64,000 bases of DNA from assembly GCA_945862215.1 (NCBI GenBank), contig CAMAXY010000003.1, positions 1 to 64,000 on the forward strand, written 5' to 3'. The position numbers and the translations under genes were made by a program. Shown here in pieces: positions 36,557 through 47,279 of this stretch. This DNA comes from Singulisphaera sp. GP187 (GTDB taxonomy: Bacteria > Planctomycetota > Phycisphaerae > Phycisphaerales > SM1A02). The stretch's first letter is position 1. Every line of letters begins with the position of its first letter. Under the pieces are notes generated by a model that saw only the letters and a program-made list of their open reading frames with translations, had not been told where the DNA came from and searched no databases.

Positions 36557-38563
36557 TCACACACGTCGCAACCACACCCACCATTCCAAGAAGAGGACGG
36601 CGACGGCGCTCAATAAGAGCCACGGCCACGCAGAAGTTTCAACCGAAGCACCACCTTGAATTCCAGCGACGCGCTCCGTGGCGAATTTCACTTCCGCCGC
36701 AGCGTCCGCCCGACCTTCGATTCGAGCATTCATGTTGACGGCATACGCTTTCAATGTTGGACCACTTTGCCCATTTGGAACCGTCCAACTCATTCTGTAA
36801 ACTCCGCTTGTTCTCAGCGGTCCATACGAAATATTTGATGGATCCTGCACAGCAATTGGCATTGCAGTTCCATTTGGGATCAGCATCGAGACTTCCTTCG
36901 CACCAAGAGGCAGCCGAGCCTTTGCAACATCGCCAGGGGCGAGCGGTTCGTCGGCGACGGCGCTCCCACCAGCTGCCAACCATGAGATCGAATTGGCAAA
37001 GAAATTTACAAATCCTCGTTGAAATGGCCAATCACTTTCCATCGGATCGAAGGTGACATAAACAATTGTCAACGCGCCTCGATTCAAAGTCAAGATCATT
37101 GGACCCTCGCTCGATTCGACGATGACATCTGCATCGCCTCCTGCTGCAACAGCGGTCATCGAAGAGACGAAGATGTCATTGAGATTCACATACTGCAAGA
37201 GCGGATGTTCGTCACGAATGCTTTGCGCTGTTGCATTGTCCTTCGTGCCATACGGGGAAATCCCCGCGCTGATTGGCGTAGCATGAAAAATGAGATAACG
37301 ACCGCGCGCAAGATCGTCAGGCATCGCATCGTCCAGAACAATCACGTCGAAAGAATCTGGCGCCATAGGATCTTTTTTCAATGTGTCGTTCCACTCGCTC
37401 AACGAGAAAAAATCGAGCGATTTCAACGACATTCCTTCAAGAATTGATCGCATCACGAATGCGCCTCGCCCGACAAGCGCCACTTTCAAAGCTTCTGGGG
37501 GCGCAGCAACAACGATCGCGCGATCATCTGCGAGAAGTGCATCATGCTTTGCAAAGCGCACTTCGACCAAGCCCCCTTTGGGCAAGGTCATCGAAGGGAA
37601 TACGACTTGTATCTCTCCTGGAACACGAATGCCAATCGTCTTGTCCTCTTGCGCTGCTGGAACTTCCACTGGCTTGGGAGTGACCGCACGCAATCGATCA
37701 TCGACGACGACTTCAAGATCCCCCGAAAAAATATCGCCACCCCAATTCACAACACGTGCATAGATCTGAACTTCATCTGGGCGATCTGGATTGCGCGATA
37801 CTGCAACGGCACCAATTCCTGCATTCGCAGTTGTGCTCTTTCCAATATTGTGAAAGAGAACTTGCTCACCGCCACGTAAAACAGAACGAGAGAGATCAGC
37901 GATTCGTCCGTCAGAAAAGAGTTCGTAAGAGGGCGCATCTGCAACGACCGTACTTGGCATATCCGGTTTTGTAATGGTGGAAAACGCTCGTGCAAGTTCA
38001 AAGGAATCACTGAGTGTCGTGCTCTCGTCGGTTGGTTCGATCGCCTTGATCACTGCGATCGCTTGTGCAGCATTGTCAGTGAAAGGACAAAGAATCTGGG
38101 CATCCTTGGCGAATGCAATCACCATCACACTGGGTGCAGATCCCGAAAAAATTCCCCCGCTATTCAGCGCACGCACCCGATTCTCAGCAAGTTGCTTCGC
38201 CTCTTCAAGGCGAGATCGATCTCCTGGCGCATCATTGACATTCATCGAACCAGAACGATCAATCAAGAAAACGATTCGCTTGGCCTGAGAATCTCCCATT
38301 TCAATTTGCGGTTGGGCAATTGCGAAAGCAAGCAGCGCCAAGGCCAACAACTGCAGCAGAAGAAGAAGCGAAAGACGAAGGCGTTGAAAAGGAGCGTTGG
38401 CACGAAGATCCTGTGTCGCACGCTTCCACAGCATCGTGCTTGAAATAACTCTACGCGTTCTACGAAGCCGCAAAAAATAAAGCGCGACAAGCGGCGGGAT
38501 TGTCGAGAGTGCGACGATTGACGCTGCAAAGGGCGCAAGCCATGTCATGGCAAGAAAAATCAT
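36557..38563 (-). CDS. BatA-like N-terminal TM + von Willebrand factor A domain protein
   Basis: 'PPLVALYFLRLRRTRRVISSTMLWKRATQDLRANAPFQRLR...RIVFLIDRSGSMNVND'. Confidence 0.87.
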   Translation of the reverse strand: MIFLAMTWLAPFAASIVALSTIPPLVALYFLRLRRTRRVISSTMLWKRATQDLRANAPFQRLRLSLLLLLQLLALALLAFAIAQPQIEMGDSQAKRIVFLIDRSGSMNVNDAPGDRSRLEEAKQLAENRVRALNSGGIFSGSAPSVMVIAFAKDAQILCPFTDNAAQAIAVIKAIEPTDESTTLSDSFELARAFSTITKPDMPSTVVADAPSYELFSDGRIADLSRSVLRGGEQVLFHNIGKSTTANAGIGAVAVSRNPDRPDEVQIYARVVNWGGDIFSGDLEVVVDDRLRAVTPKPVEVPAAQEDKTIGIRVPGEIQVVFPSMTLPKGGLVEVRFAKHDALLADDRAIVVAAPPEALKVALVGRGAFVMRSILEGMSLKSLDFFSLSEWNDTLKKDPMAPDSFDVIVLDDAMPDDLARGRYLIFHATPISAGISPYGTKDNATAQSIRDEHPLLQYVNLNDIFVSSMTAVAAGGDADVIVESSEGPMILTLNRGALTIVYVTFDPMESDWPFQRGFVNFFANSISWLAAGGSAVADEPLAPGDVAKARLPLGAKEVSMLIPNGTAMPIAVQDPSNISYGPLRTSGVYRMSWTVPNGQSGPTLKAYAVNMNARIEGRADAAAEVKFATERVAGIQGGASVETSAWPWLLLSAVAVLFLEWWVWLRRV

Positions 38564-39465
38564 GCCAGCAACCCTCGCCTACGTAAATAATCCAGAAGCA
38601 GCGTGTCCATATCCAACGATGTCTCAACAACTTGATGCGTGATACTTCGGCGAACTGAAAAATCGCGCAATCCAGCCACATACGCCTCGAGTGATTTTCG
38701 GTACTGCGTCAAGACCGCAGTCGATGCTGTCACTTCTGTTTCCTTGTTTGTCTCGCTATCGATCAATCGCAGATCGCCTGCAAGTCCGTGGCGCGCGGGA
38801 TCCATTTCTTCTGGCGCAAGCAACTGAAGCGCGAAGACATCAAATCCTCGACCTGCAACATAGTTCAAACCTTTCTCATATCCATCTCGAAAGAGAAAGT
38901 CGCTGAGGACAATCAACACTCCACGCCCCTGCCCGCCAAGCGCAATTGTGCGCATTCCATCGGTAAATCCGCCGATTCCTTCGGGGGTTCGATCGAGAAG
39001 CCAACGACCCATTTCTCTTGTTCGCCGCCGACCTCGCATACTTGTCAATCGTTCGATCCGCTCTGAACCAAATCCAAAGAGGCTGACACGATTGTTGTTC
39101 ACCAGACCGATATAACCAAGCGCCATCGCCAGTCTGCGTGCATAATCAAATTTATTGGGATTCCCCCCATTCATTGACATGCTCATATCCAAAGCAATCA
39201 CCATCGAAAGATCTTCCTCTTCGAGAAAGAGTTTCAGAAAGAGACGATCGAGGCGCGCATAGATATTCCAATCGACAAAGCGCAAATCGTCGCCGTGGGA
39301 ATAATTGCGAAAGTCTGCAAATTCAACCGATTGACCTCGCCGACGACTGCGACGCTCGCCCTGAATCTTTCCCGCAAAAATTTTTCGACTGATGACATCC
39401 AATCGATCCAACCGAGCCATCAAACGGGAATCAAGCAAGTCATCAACTTTCAAAATTGGATTCAT
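38560..39465 (-). CDS. DUF58 domain protein
   Basis: 'GERRSRRRGQSVEFADFRNYSHGDDLRFVDWNIYARLDRLFLKLFLEEEDL'; 4-bp overlaps with both neighbours. Confidence 0.92.
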   Translation of the reverse strand: MNPILKVDDLLDSRLMARLDRLDVISRKIFAGKIQGERRSRRRGQSVEFADFRNYSHGDDLRFVDWNIYARLDRLFLKLFLEEEDLSMVIALDMSMSMNGGNPNKFDYARRLAMALGYIGLVNNNRVSLFGFGSERIERLTSMRGRRRTREMGRWLLDRTPEGIGGFTDGMRTIALGGQGRGVLIVLSDFLFRDGYEKGLNYVAGRGFDVFALQLLAPEEMDPARHGLAGDLRLIDSETNKETEVTASTAVLTQYRKSLEAYVAGLRDFSVRRSITHQVVETSLDMDTLLLDYLRRRGLLA

Positions 39466-40508
39466 TCCTGAGCCTCCGCAGGGATCAAGCGCACGATCTC
39501 AGCAATGATTCCATCGCATGTCATGCCTGCAGCTTCTGCTTCGAAAGTTCGCGCGATACGATGGCGCAGTGCGGCAGATGCCAACGCGGCGATGTCTTGC
39601 GTGCTGACAGCGCAGCGACCAGCGAGCAAGGCTCTCACCTTTGCAGCCATGATCAAAGACTGTGCGCCACGCGGACTCGATCCAACCAAGATCATTCTTT
39701 CAAGATCCGCAACTCCCCACGTTCCGCCTGGATGCGTTGCAAGGACTAAACGCACTGCATAATCCTGCACATGAGGCGCGACCAAGACAAAGCGCACAAG
39801 TCGCTGTGCATAGGCAATTTCTTCTGCAGTCAGAACTGTCTTCGTTTGTGCTTCAGCAGCAACATTTCCGGTGGTTCGTTCAATTATTTTTGCCAGATCA
39901 TCTCGCTGCGCATAGTTGATGATCACCTTCAACAGAAAACGGTCAAGTTGCGCTTCTGGTAGCGGATATGTGCCTTCTTGCTCGATGGGATTCTGTGTTG
40001 CCAGAACGAGAAATGGTCGCTCAAGCTTTCGAGTTTCGCCGCCGACCGTGACGCAGCGCTCTTGCATTGCTTCGAGCAACGCAGATTGACTCTTCGGAGA
40101 AGCTCGATTGATTTCATCTGCAAGCAATATCTGAGCGAAGATCGGCCCTTGCCGAAATTGAAATTCGCGTTGACCCGTCGCTTGATCCTCGACGACGATC
40201 TGCGTGCCAAGAATGTCGGCAGGCATCAGATCGGGCGTGAATTGAATTCGCGAAAACTTCAGTCCAAGCGCTTGGCCAAGCGTGCGGACGAGCAATGTCT
40301 TTCCAAGTCCTGGAACGCCTTCAAGCAATACATGTCCGTCGGCAAAGAGTGCGATCAGAACTTGATCAACGACTTCACTCTGACCAACGAGCACGCGGCC
40401 AATCTCTTGCCGAAGTCGATCTGCGACAACGCGAAAATTTGCGCACGCCTCGCGAACCGCTACAACGGAATCTAAATTATTTGGCAAAGTGTTCGACGAA
40501 TGACTCAT
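39462..40508 (-). CDS. MoxR family AAA+ ATPase
   Basis: 'LLEGVPGLGKTLLVRTLGQAL', 'QFTPDLMPADILGTQ', 'LLADEINRASPKSQSALLEAMQE', 'VLATQNPIEQEGTYPLPEAQLDRF'. Confidence 0.94.
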   Translation of the reverse strand: MSHSSNTLPNNLDSVVAVREACANFRVVADRLRQEIGRVLVGQSEVVDQVLIALFADGHVLLEGVPGLGKTLLVRTLGQALGLKFSRIQFTPDLMPADILGTQIVVEDQATGQREFQFRQGPIFAQILLADEINRASPKSQSALLEAMQERCVTVGGETRKLERPFLVLATQNPIEQEGTYPLPEAQLDRFLLKVIINYAQRDDLAKIIERTTGNVAAEAQTKTVLTAEEIAYAQRLVRFVLVAPHVQDYAVRLVLATHPGGTWGVADLERMILVGSSPRGAQSLIMAAKVRALLAGRCAVSTQDIAALASAALRHRIARTFEAEAAGMTCDGIIAEIVRLIPAEAQE

Positions 40509-43486
40509 GTTCGCTTTTCTTCGTCACCTTGTTGTCGTTGTTGTTCTCGTTGTCCATCTTGAGCGCGCTTCTTTGCACGGCGCAACCTCTCCATAGGCGA
40601 TTCAGGATCTACATCCGATGATGGTGCGTTTAATGATCCACTTGCACTTTCACTTCCCCCAGCGACCGCTGGGTTCTTTGGAGAAAGCCGATCAATTTTC
40701 CTTGGAATTCCAGTTGTTTTCGCTGCAGGAGTATCGATTGCTGCATCGGATAAATCGACTTCCGTTCGTTGCCGAGCCTTTTTCCATGCCGCGACCATTT
40801 CGCCACCTGTTTCGCGTGCGCCTCCGAATGCTTGTTGTGCCATATCGCGAGCGGACTCCGAGTCAAACACCAATCGTCGCACCGCGACATCGATGACCAA
40901 CAATGCGGCGGCGATGATCGCCAGTATGTCCCAAATGCGGCGGACACTTTCAGGTTGTGAAAGACCTTTGCGCTCGAAGAGATCCGTTACGGCAAGTTCT
41001 CTCGAAGAAAGAACTCGGCCACCTGTTGCTTCAGCAATTTCGCGCATGAGCGCCGCATTGTCTCTGCTTGTTCTAAATTCACGGGGATATGCCATCGATA
41101 CCGCGCCTTGTATCGATCCAGCAGAGCGACTTCCATTCGCATCGATCAGACCGACGTCGACAAGATAAGACCCAGTATCGGATGTCGAGAACTTTCCGCG
41201 GTATCGACCTGGCGCAACCTGCTCCAGAGAAAGTGGCGCGATTGATCCGTCTGGGCGCACAACCTTTGCATCGGTTCTCATGAAATTCATAAGGCCAGAG
41301 TCGCCTCCAAGGGCTTCCAATTCGACCGTCGCCTCTTCGCCATCCATTGTGGTCTTGAGCGTGATATTTGATGGCGTGGCTGGACGCATCAACCAGCGAA
41401 CAGTTCGCTCCCACATCCCTTGGAACCCACCCCATGCTGGCCAAGCTCCACCCCATCGACCGCTCAAATCACTTGTAAATACAGCAGATTTTCCGAGGCC
41501 ATAATTCCAATATGCAAAGATGGGGTCGTTCCCTTCCGATGTTTTATTGAGAATTGGAATCTGCGCCAGCCCTTCGCGCGGAACTGTCAGAACATATCCC
41601 TTCACCATCGGAACCGCGACAAGCCCTTCAAGGGGTCCGCCAATCGACGGGCTGACAACAGGCTGAAAATCTCCTTCGACAATCAAGTTTCGAGAAACAA
41701 TCGACGCCTCCTTGATAAAAATCTTTGGAAGCAATTTCGGATTCGTCACATTATAAAAATTCCCGCCAGTGTATTCGGCAGTATTTTTCATACTCGTGAA
41801 ATGTTCAGCAGTTCCATGACCTCCAAGCATGATCGTGGTGATTGTGATCTTCGCCGCCCTGTATCCATCGAGCAATGCCTTCGATGGCGGAGAAGGATCG
41901 CCATCAGAAATTACAATCGCATGCTTCTGACCCGCCTTTACTTTGACGAGTCCATCCAGACCGACTGTCATAGATGCTTGAAAGTCTGGCATATCTCCGA
42001 TCGGCATCGATCTTGCAGCAGCAATCGCAGCAGCTTTATCTCCAGCAATTTGCATCGGAAAATACCATCCTGCACCATTCACGCCGCCAACTCCTCCAAA
42101 TCCAAAGACAACAATTCCAACATAATCCAGTCGTGAGAGCGTTTCGATCGAGCTGATGACGACTTGCTCGCTCCAATAATTTGCTTGCGGCATTTCGCAG
42201 GAATGCATGATGAGCGCAAGAGCGCCGCGCGGCAATTCTCGCGTTGCTGGAGGATCAAGTTTCACTGGCAAAGTCTTCGATGTTTCGCTATCGATCCATC
42301 CACCTGCACCGAAAGATTTATCCCCGCCAATCATCAATAATCCACCACCAAGATCGTGAACATATGCGTGGAGCATTCGATCCGTTTCATTATCGATCTC
42401 CGCCCGCGACATATTGACGAGCACGATGGAGTCATATCCAGCGAGAAATGCCATGCCTTCTGCGAGTCGATCTGGATTCACAACATCCACAGCAAGACCG
42501 CCACTCTTGAGAGCGCTGACGAGACCTCCACTTTCAAGCCCACCTTGGTCGACAATAAGAATGCGTCCTTCTCCAGATACAAAAACAGAAGCAGCCCCCT
42601 TCTTGTTCTCTGACACGCCATCTGCACTTGCAGCATCGGGTTCAAATACGGCCTCATATCGCTGCGCACCGCTGGAATCCAAACTCATTGGCACTTCAAA
42701 TGTATTGGGCCCAGGTTTGAGTTCAACAGCAAGTCCATCACCTTCACTCTTCGAATCGAGATCAACGGGCTTCCCATTTTCCTTTACATAAATCATCCCC
42801 GTCGCGCCACCTTGACTGCGAATAAATAATTTCAAGTCAGCAGTTTGCCCAATCCGCGCACGAGTCGGCGCACGAATTCCTTCGAAGATTGTTATTCCAG
42901 TCTTGTTGTATTCAATCGGAAAAACGTCAATGGGAATTCGATTTGCTTTCGCCAGCGCCGCAGCTTCGCGGAGGCTTCCAGAAGTTTCATTGCCATCGGA
43001 AACCAACAGCATTCGATTCATTGTGTCCGCAGGCATCAGCGCGAGTCCACGACGAACTCCAAGCGCGAGATTCGAGCCATCTAATTCACCGCCGTGACTA
43101 CCGAAGGAAATCTCTCCTCCGACAGATGGAATCTGTGCCACGATTGCATCACGGGCGACGGTCACAACTCCAATACGATCCTCTGAATATGTTGGATTCT
43201 TCGTTGCCTTCTGCAATTCTGTTTCTGCACGAGTCCGCAAGTCGCTTGGAATCGATCGGCTGACATCAGCGACAACAAGAACTGTCACACCCTCACCCTT
43301 GCGAACGATCGACGGCTGAGCAAGACTGAGCGCAAGCAATGTCAACAGAATGCTGCGCGTGATTGCACTCACCCATGTTCGCGTCGATCCAACGGCGTGA
43401 CGGCGATTCCAACTCATCCACCACATTGCCGGCAATATCAGCAGTATGAAGAATGCAATTGGGCGTTCAAATCCGATTGGGATCAT
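40505..43486 (-). CDS. Large membrane VWA / glutamine-amidotransferase-like protein
   Basis: ~993 aa from ATG 43486; N-terminal TMs, VWA 'VLVVADVSRSIPSDLR...VSDGNETSGS', GATase-like middle 'GGGLLMIGGDKSFGAGGW', second VWA-like 'AIVISDGDPSPPS'. Confidence 0.85.
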   Translation of the reverse strand: MIPIGFERPIAFFILLILPAMWWMSWNRRHAVGSTRTWVSAITRSILLTLLALSLAQPSIVRKGEGVTVLVVADVSRSIPSDLRTRAETELQKATKNPTYSEDRIGVVTVARDAIVAQIPSVGGEISFGSHGGELDGSNLALGVRRGLALMPADTMNRMLLVSDGNETSGSLREAAALAKANRIPIDVFPIEYNKTGITIFEGIRAPTRARIGQTADLKLFIRSQGGATGMIYVKENGKPVDLDSKSEGDGLAVELKPGPNTFEVPMSLDSSGAQRYEAVFEPDAASADGVSENKKGAASVFVSGEGRILIVDQGGLESGGLVSALKSGGLAVDVVNPDRLAEGMAFLAGYDSIVLVNMSRAEIDNETDRMLHAYVHDLGGGLLMIGGDKSFGAGGWIDSETSKTLPVKLDPPATRELPRGALALIMHSCEMPQANYWSEQVVISSIETLSRLDYVGIVVFGFGGVGGVNGAGWYFPMQIAGDKAAAIAAARSMPIGDMPDFQASMTVGLDGLVKVKAGQKHAIVISDGDPSPPSKALLDGYRAAKITITTIMLGGHGTAEHFTSMKNTAEYTGGNFYNVTNPKLLPKIFIKEASIVSRNLIVEGDFQPVVSPSIGGPLEGLVAVPMVKGYVLTVPREGLAQIPILNKTSEGNDPIFAYWNYGLGKSAVFTSDLSGRWGGAWPAWGGFQGMWERTVRWLMRPATPSNITLKTTMDGEEATVELEALGGDSGLMNFMRTDAKVVRPDGSIAPLSLEQVAPGRYRGKFSTSDTGSYLVDVGLIDANGSRSAGSIQGAVSMAYPREFRTSRDNAALMREIAEATGGRVLSSRELAVTDLFERKGLSQPESVRRIWDILAIIAAALLVIDVAVRRLVFDSESARDMAQQAFGGARETGGEMVAAWKKARQRTEVDLSDAAIDTPAAKTTGIPRKIDRLSPKNPAVAGGSESASGSLNAPSSDVDPESPMERLRRAKKRAQDGQREQQRQQGDEEKRT

Positions 43487-46086
43487 GGTGCTTTTACCGA
43501 TTCTATGAGAGAATTTGTATCTGCGAGAGATTTGAGCGGCAGCGATTGCACGCGACCATTTCCAGTATCCATCAGATAGATGCGACAGTCGACGCACTCA
43601 ACGGACCATGGTGCGTTCAATCTTCCTTGCGCATGACCGCCACCACCCCAGATTCCATGCGAAGCGCCAGTGAGCGAATCAAGTTGCTGTAATCGGCAAT
43701 TTCCAAATTCCGCGACGAGCAGACTTCCGTCTTCGAGGACGCAAACTCCATATGGGTAGGCCAATTGGCCAGCAGCGCGACCCGACGCACACAGAATGCG
43801 CTTCAACTCCCCCGCTTGAGAAAAAACTTGAATACGGTGATTGCAAGAATCAGCAACGAATATTTCGGATCCGTCATTGGCAATAGCGATGGACTGCGGT
43901 CGCGAAAACATTCCAGGTTGATCGCCTGGCTTGCCGAATTGGCTGATGAATTTCCCATCTGCGTCGAAAATCTGAACACGGTCGTTTCCTCCGTATTCGC
44001 TGACAAATATTCGGCCATCTGGGGCGAATGCCACGTCCGATGGGAATATGAATTGTCCGGGCCCATATCCGTACGAACCAAACGATCCAACAATACCGCC
44101 GTCGCGATTGAAGATTCGCACTTGATGCTCATGCGTATCGGCAACATAGATCAAACCATTCGGTGCAATTGTTATTCCCGTGGGCTTTCCATTATTGAAC
44201 TTCGGCATGGACCACGCAAATTCGAATGTGCCATCTTTTGCAAATCGTTGCACGCGACCGCTCTTGTCGATGACGAAGATTGATCCAGGGTTCGCACTTG
44301 TCGATCGCTCGATGGCGACTGCACGAGGAATCTGAAAACGTCCATCGGTGCGGCCGAATCTTCCGATGATCACATCCGTAGGCAATCGCGGCGTTGCAGA
44401 ATCAACACCATCATCATTCTCTGCTTCTACTTCGCTTGATCCGCATCCGACAAAGACCAAAGCAACCAAAACGATCATCAACGCTTTCGCCAAACTGTTT
44501 CGAGAAATTCCAGCCAGCAGCGCGAGCGTGACACAAGCGCAACCCAAAGCAAGCAGCGCCATCCACGGAAGTGCAGCGCTGACCGCAGAAGGATCCTGAT
44601 AGTGAATCGCATTCAAGAGAGTGGTTGCGATCCAATCCATTCCCGGTGGTTCAAGCCGCGCTGCCACGGCAGTTTCTGTTGCAGCCAGTGCAAGCATCAC
44701 CAGAAAACCACCTGTAAATGAAGCAAGAAAGATCGGTCGACCTATGCGCAAAAAATCTCCCAGCGATCTGCCGTGCACCATCCAAGACTCACGCTCACTG
44801 CGCGCAAATCCTGCACCACACCACACGCCGATGACCAGCGCAACGGCACTAAATCTTGCAGCTTCTGCGCACGAGACAACAATTGCAGAGTCATACACAG
44901 TTCGCATCAGCGCCGTCGATCTCCACAGCGATGCAGTTGCCAATGCCAAGAGAGTTGCAGGCATGGAAAGCGCGAGAAGCGCGATGCTGAAAACACGGCA
45001 AAGAATTGAGCGTGCATCGCACATCATGAAGCTGGCGCCTGCAAGAGCGATGAATCCTCCAGCGATGCCGCTGAAGCAAGCCATCATCAGCGCATTGGCC
45101 GAACCGCGAGCGTGCAGCGTGGTGAAGGTTGCGTTTGCTCCAACCGTATTCACCTTCGCCGCGAGCAAAGCAATAGGCAGCGCAGTGCCAATGATCAAGA
45201 AAAGAATTCCAAGAGTTGGACCAATGAATCGAAACGAAGATCGTCGCTCTGGGCCAAGATCCGCCAAGTCTCCCTCACCCACTGCCCGCGCGTTGGCGAT
45301 GCCGCGTATGAGAAGAGACGCTGCGACAGCGCTGACAAGGACCGCAATCAACAGCGCTGGAATCGCAGCAATAAGCACTTGTCCTGGCGTCGCTCCTGAA
45401 GCGTCGAATGCGCGTAATTCAGAGGTAAATGTAGCGACCTGCGCCGCATCGAATGCTGTTGTTTCTCCAAAGGTGATCAACGAGATCGCAACAGACGAAA
45501 GCGCCAACGCGCCAAGGTCCGCGCGCCAACATGTTGCCAATCGATCGCGCCACGAACCTCCATCAAGCGTCAGCATCACTGCAGTCATTCGCTCCGACGC
45601 AGATGTACGCAGTCCGACAAGACACGCAGCGATCGGCCAATTCCAAGAGAGCAACGCAAACGCAAGCGTCGAAGCTCGAAGTGGAGAAATCAAATCGTGC
45701 GTGATTGCATAATCGGCGATGGGATGACCAGGTCGAAGAATGCACCACCAACAATAAAAGATTGCATACGCAGGGATCAACGCAGCAGCGAAACAGGAGC
45801 AACGAAGCCACCATCCGCTGTTGCGAAGTGCGCGACCTGGAATCCAGCCGATTGCTGTGGCTGCTAAGCCAATTCCAATCGACCATGCGATAGAACGAGC
45901 AAGCAGAGATACTGGATTTGAAATTGTTTCATCAACTCCACTCGATGATTCTGATATGCATCGAAAAATGAGCGTAATCAAAGGGACCAGCACGAACAGA
46001 ATGACCGCTGCAATTCCAGGCGCAGCGACAAGAAGCGCGGCTCGAGGAATCCCAGTCCTCTTCAATTTGTCCCATCTTTTATGCAT
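43483..46086 (-). CDS. ABC transporter permease fused to an NHL-repeat beta-propeller
   Basis: 867 aa continuous ORF: N-terminal ~530 aa polytopic, iron-type permease-like; C-terminal NHL repeats (IAPNGLIYVADTHEHQVRIFNRDGGIVGSFG...). Lipoprotein-like segment MIVLVALVFVGCGSSE at the junction. Confidence 0.78.
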   Translation of the reverse strand: MHKRWDKLKRTGIPRAALLVAAPGIAAVILFVLVPLITLIFRCISESSSGVDETISNPVSLLARSIAWSIGIGLAATAIGWIPGRALRNSGWWLRCSCFAAALIPAYAIFYCWWCILRPGHPIADYAITHDLISPLRASTLAFALLSWNWPIAACLVGLRTSASERMTAVMLTLDGGSWRDRLATCWRADLGALALSSVAISLITFGETTAFDAAQVATFTSELRAFDASGATPGQVLIAAIPALLIAVLVSAVAASLLIRGIANARAVGEGDLADLGPERRSSFRFIGPTLGILFLIIGTALPIALLAAKVNTVGANATFTTLHARGSANALMMACFSGIAGGFIALAGASFMMCDARSILCRVFSIALLALSMPATLLALATASLWRSTALMRTVYDSAIVVSCAEAARFSAVALVIGVWCGAGFARSERESWMVHGRSLGDFLRIGRPIFLASFTGGFLVMLALAATETAVAARLEPPGMDWIATTLLNAIHYQDPSAVSAALPWMALLALGCACVTLALLAGISRNSLAKALMIVLVALVFVGCGSSEVEAENDDGVDSATPRLPTDVIIGRFGRTDGRFQIPRAVAIERSTSANPGSIFVIDKSGRVQRFAKDGTFEFAWSMPKFNNGKPTGITIAPNGLIYVADTHEHQVRIFNRDGGIVGSFGSYGYGPGQFIFPSDVAFAPDGRIFVSEYGGNDRVQIFDADGKFISQFGKPGDQPGMFSRPQSIAIANDGSEIFVADSCNHRIQVFSQAGELKRILCASGRAAGQLAYPYGVCVLEDGSLLVAEFGNCRLQQLDSLTGASHGIWGGGGHAQGRLNAPWSVECVDCRIYLMDTGNGRVQSLPLKSLADTNSLIESVKAP

Positions 46087-47258
46087 GCTTTACGCAATAT
46101 GCTGACGGATTCATCAATCGAAGGAACCACCGTTGTTTGATCGTATTGGAATGGATCTTCCACGGCTTGGATACGAATGCTTTGCACATTTTCTGGCATC
46201 AGCGGAAGTCCATCTGGTGGGGAAGAAGGCGGCGGCGCAGAAGGCGACTGTGCAGAATTTGCTGAGTCTGGAATGGATTTTCTGGAGACATTTGTCGGCG
46301 GATTCAATTGAATGACAAAATTTCCTGACCGCGACGCATGCAACCACTCTGTCACCTTGGGCTGCAAGAGAAAGATCATCAATGCATTTGCCTCCGTTGG
46401 ATGCGGCGCACCATTGACGAGAGAAACACTGTTGGGGATCAACATTGGACCGCCTCCAGATTCGCCGCTTGGAAATTGACGAAGTGGAATCATTGCCAAC
46501 ACCGCACCATTGGCGACAGCGGCATAGACATCATCTGAATCAGTGAGACCAAAATCAACTTCCTTGTGGATCACTGCATCAACCACTGCTGCATTGCCGC
46601 CAGCTAACATGAGTGGATTTTTCGAGGCAAATCCATCAACCCATTTCTGAAACGAACCAACTTCGCGCCACTCCATTTGAGATGCAAATGCACCAATGTG
46701 ACCACGCGTTGTTCCAAATCTTGGATCAGCCATCGCAACGCTCTTGCCAAACGCTGGTGTTGCCAAGTCCAACATTGACTGCGGCAATTGCTCCACCGTG
46801 ATGCGTTTGGGGTCATACACCAGCACACGCATGCGCGGCGCGAAACCGTGCCACCATCCTGATTCACCCCGCAAAGAATCTGGAAGTTCACCGCTTCGCA
46901 TGCAACGCCATGGCGCGATCACACCTTCGCGACCAAGTTGCGCTGAAGCAAAGCATTCGCCCGACCAGAAAACATCTGCGCGTGGCGCGTCGTGTTCTGT
47001 GCGCAACATTGCGGCAAGTGCAGTCGTCTTCGAATTTTCACTGTCGTATCGCGCGCGAACAGTGATGCCACTTTCTTTGGAAAAGGCATCAAGAATTGGC
47101 CGGGCGATCGCTTCGTCAGTGCTGACATAGACGACCACTTCCCGCGCAGGAAGTGGTGATAAAGGTTCCGATGAATCTTCCGACGGCACACCGCGATCGC
47201 AACTTATCACAGAAAAGAGAATGACCGTTGCACAGGCACAATGAATGATTTGCCTCAT
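46062..47258 (-). CDS. Fe(III)-type ABC transporter solute-binding lipoprotein
   Basis: Lipobox 'VILFSVISC'; 'VVVYVSTDEAIARPILDAFSKESGITVRARYDSE...ADVFWSGE...' and 'MADPRFGTTRGHIGAF'; overlaps the permease gene by 25 bp. Confidence 0.82.
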   Translation of the reverse strand: MRQIIHCACATVILFSVISCDRGVPSEDSSEPLSPLPAREVVVYVSTDEAIARPILDAFSKESGITVRARYDSENSKTTALAAMLRTEHDAPRADVFWSGECFASAQLGREGVIAPWRCMRSGELPDSLRGESGWWHGFAPRMRVLVYDPKRITVEQLPQSMLDLATPAFGKSVAMADPRFGTTRGHIGAFASQMEWREVGSFQKWVDGFASKNPLMLAGGNAAVVDAVIHKEVDFGLTDSDDVYAAVANGAVLAMIPLRQFPSGESGGGPMLIPNSVSLVNGAPHPTEANALMIFLLQPKVTEWLHASRSGNFVIQLNPPTNVSRKSIPDSANSAQSPSAPPPSSPPDGLPLMPENVQSIRIQAVEDPFQYDQTTVVPSIDESVSILRKACIKDGTN

Positions 47259-47279
47259 GGTCGAGTTCAATTTTTTGCC

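Noticed and set aside
44621-45712. 363 aa + strand ORF antisense to the ABC permease
   Set aside because: Ala/Arg/Ser-rich mirror of the hydrophobic permease coding strand, typical of shadow ORFs.
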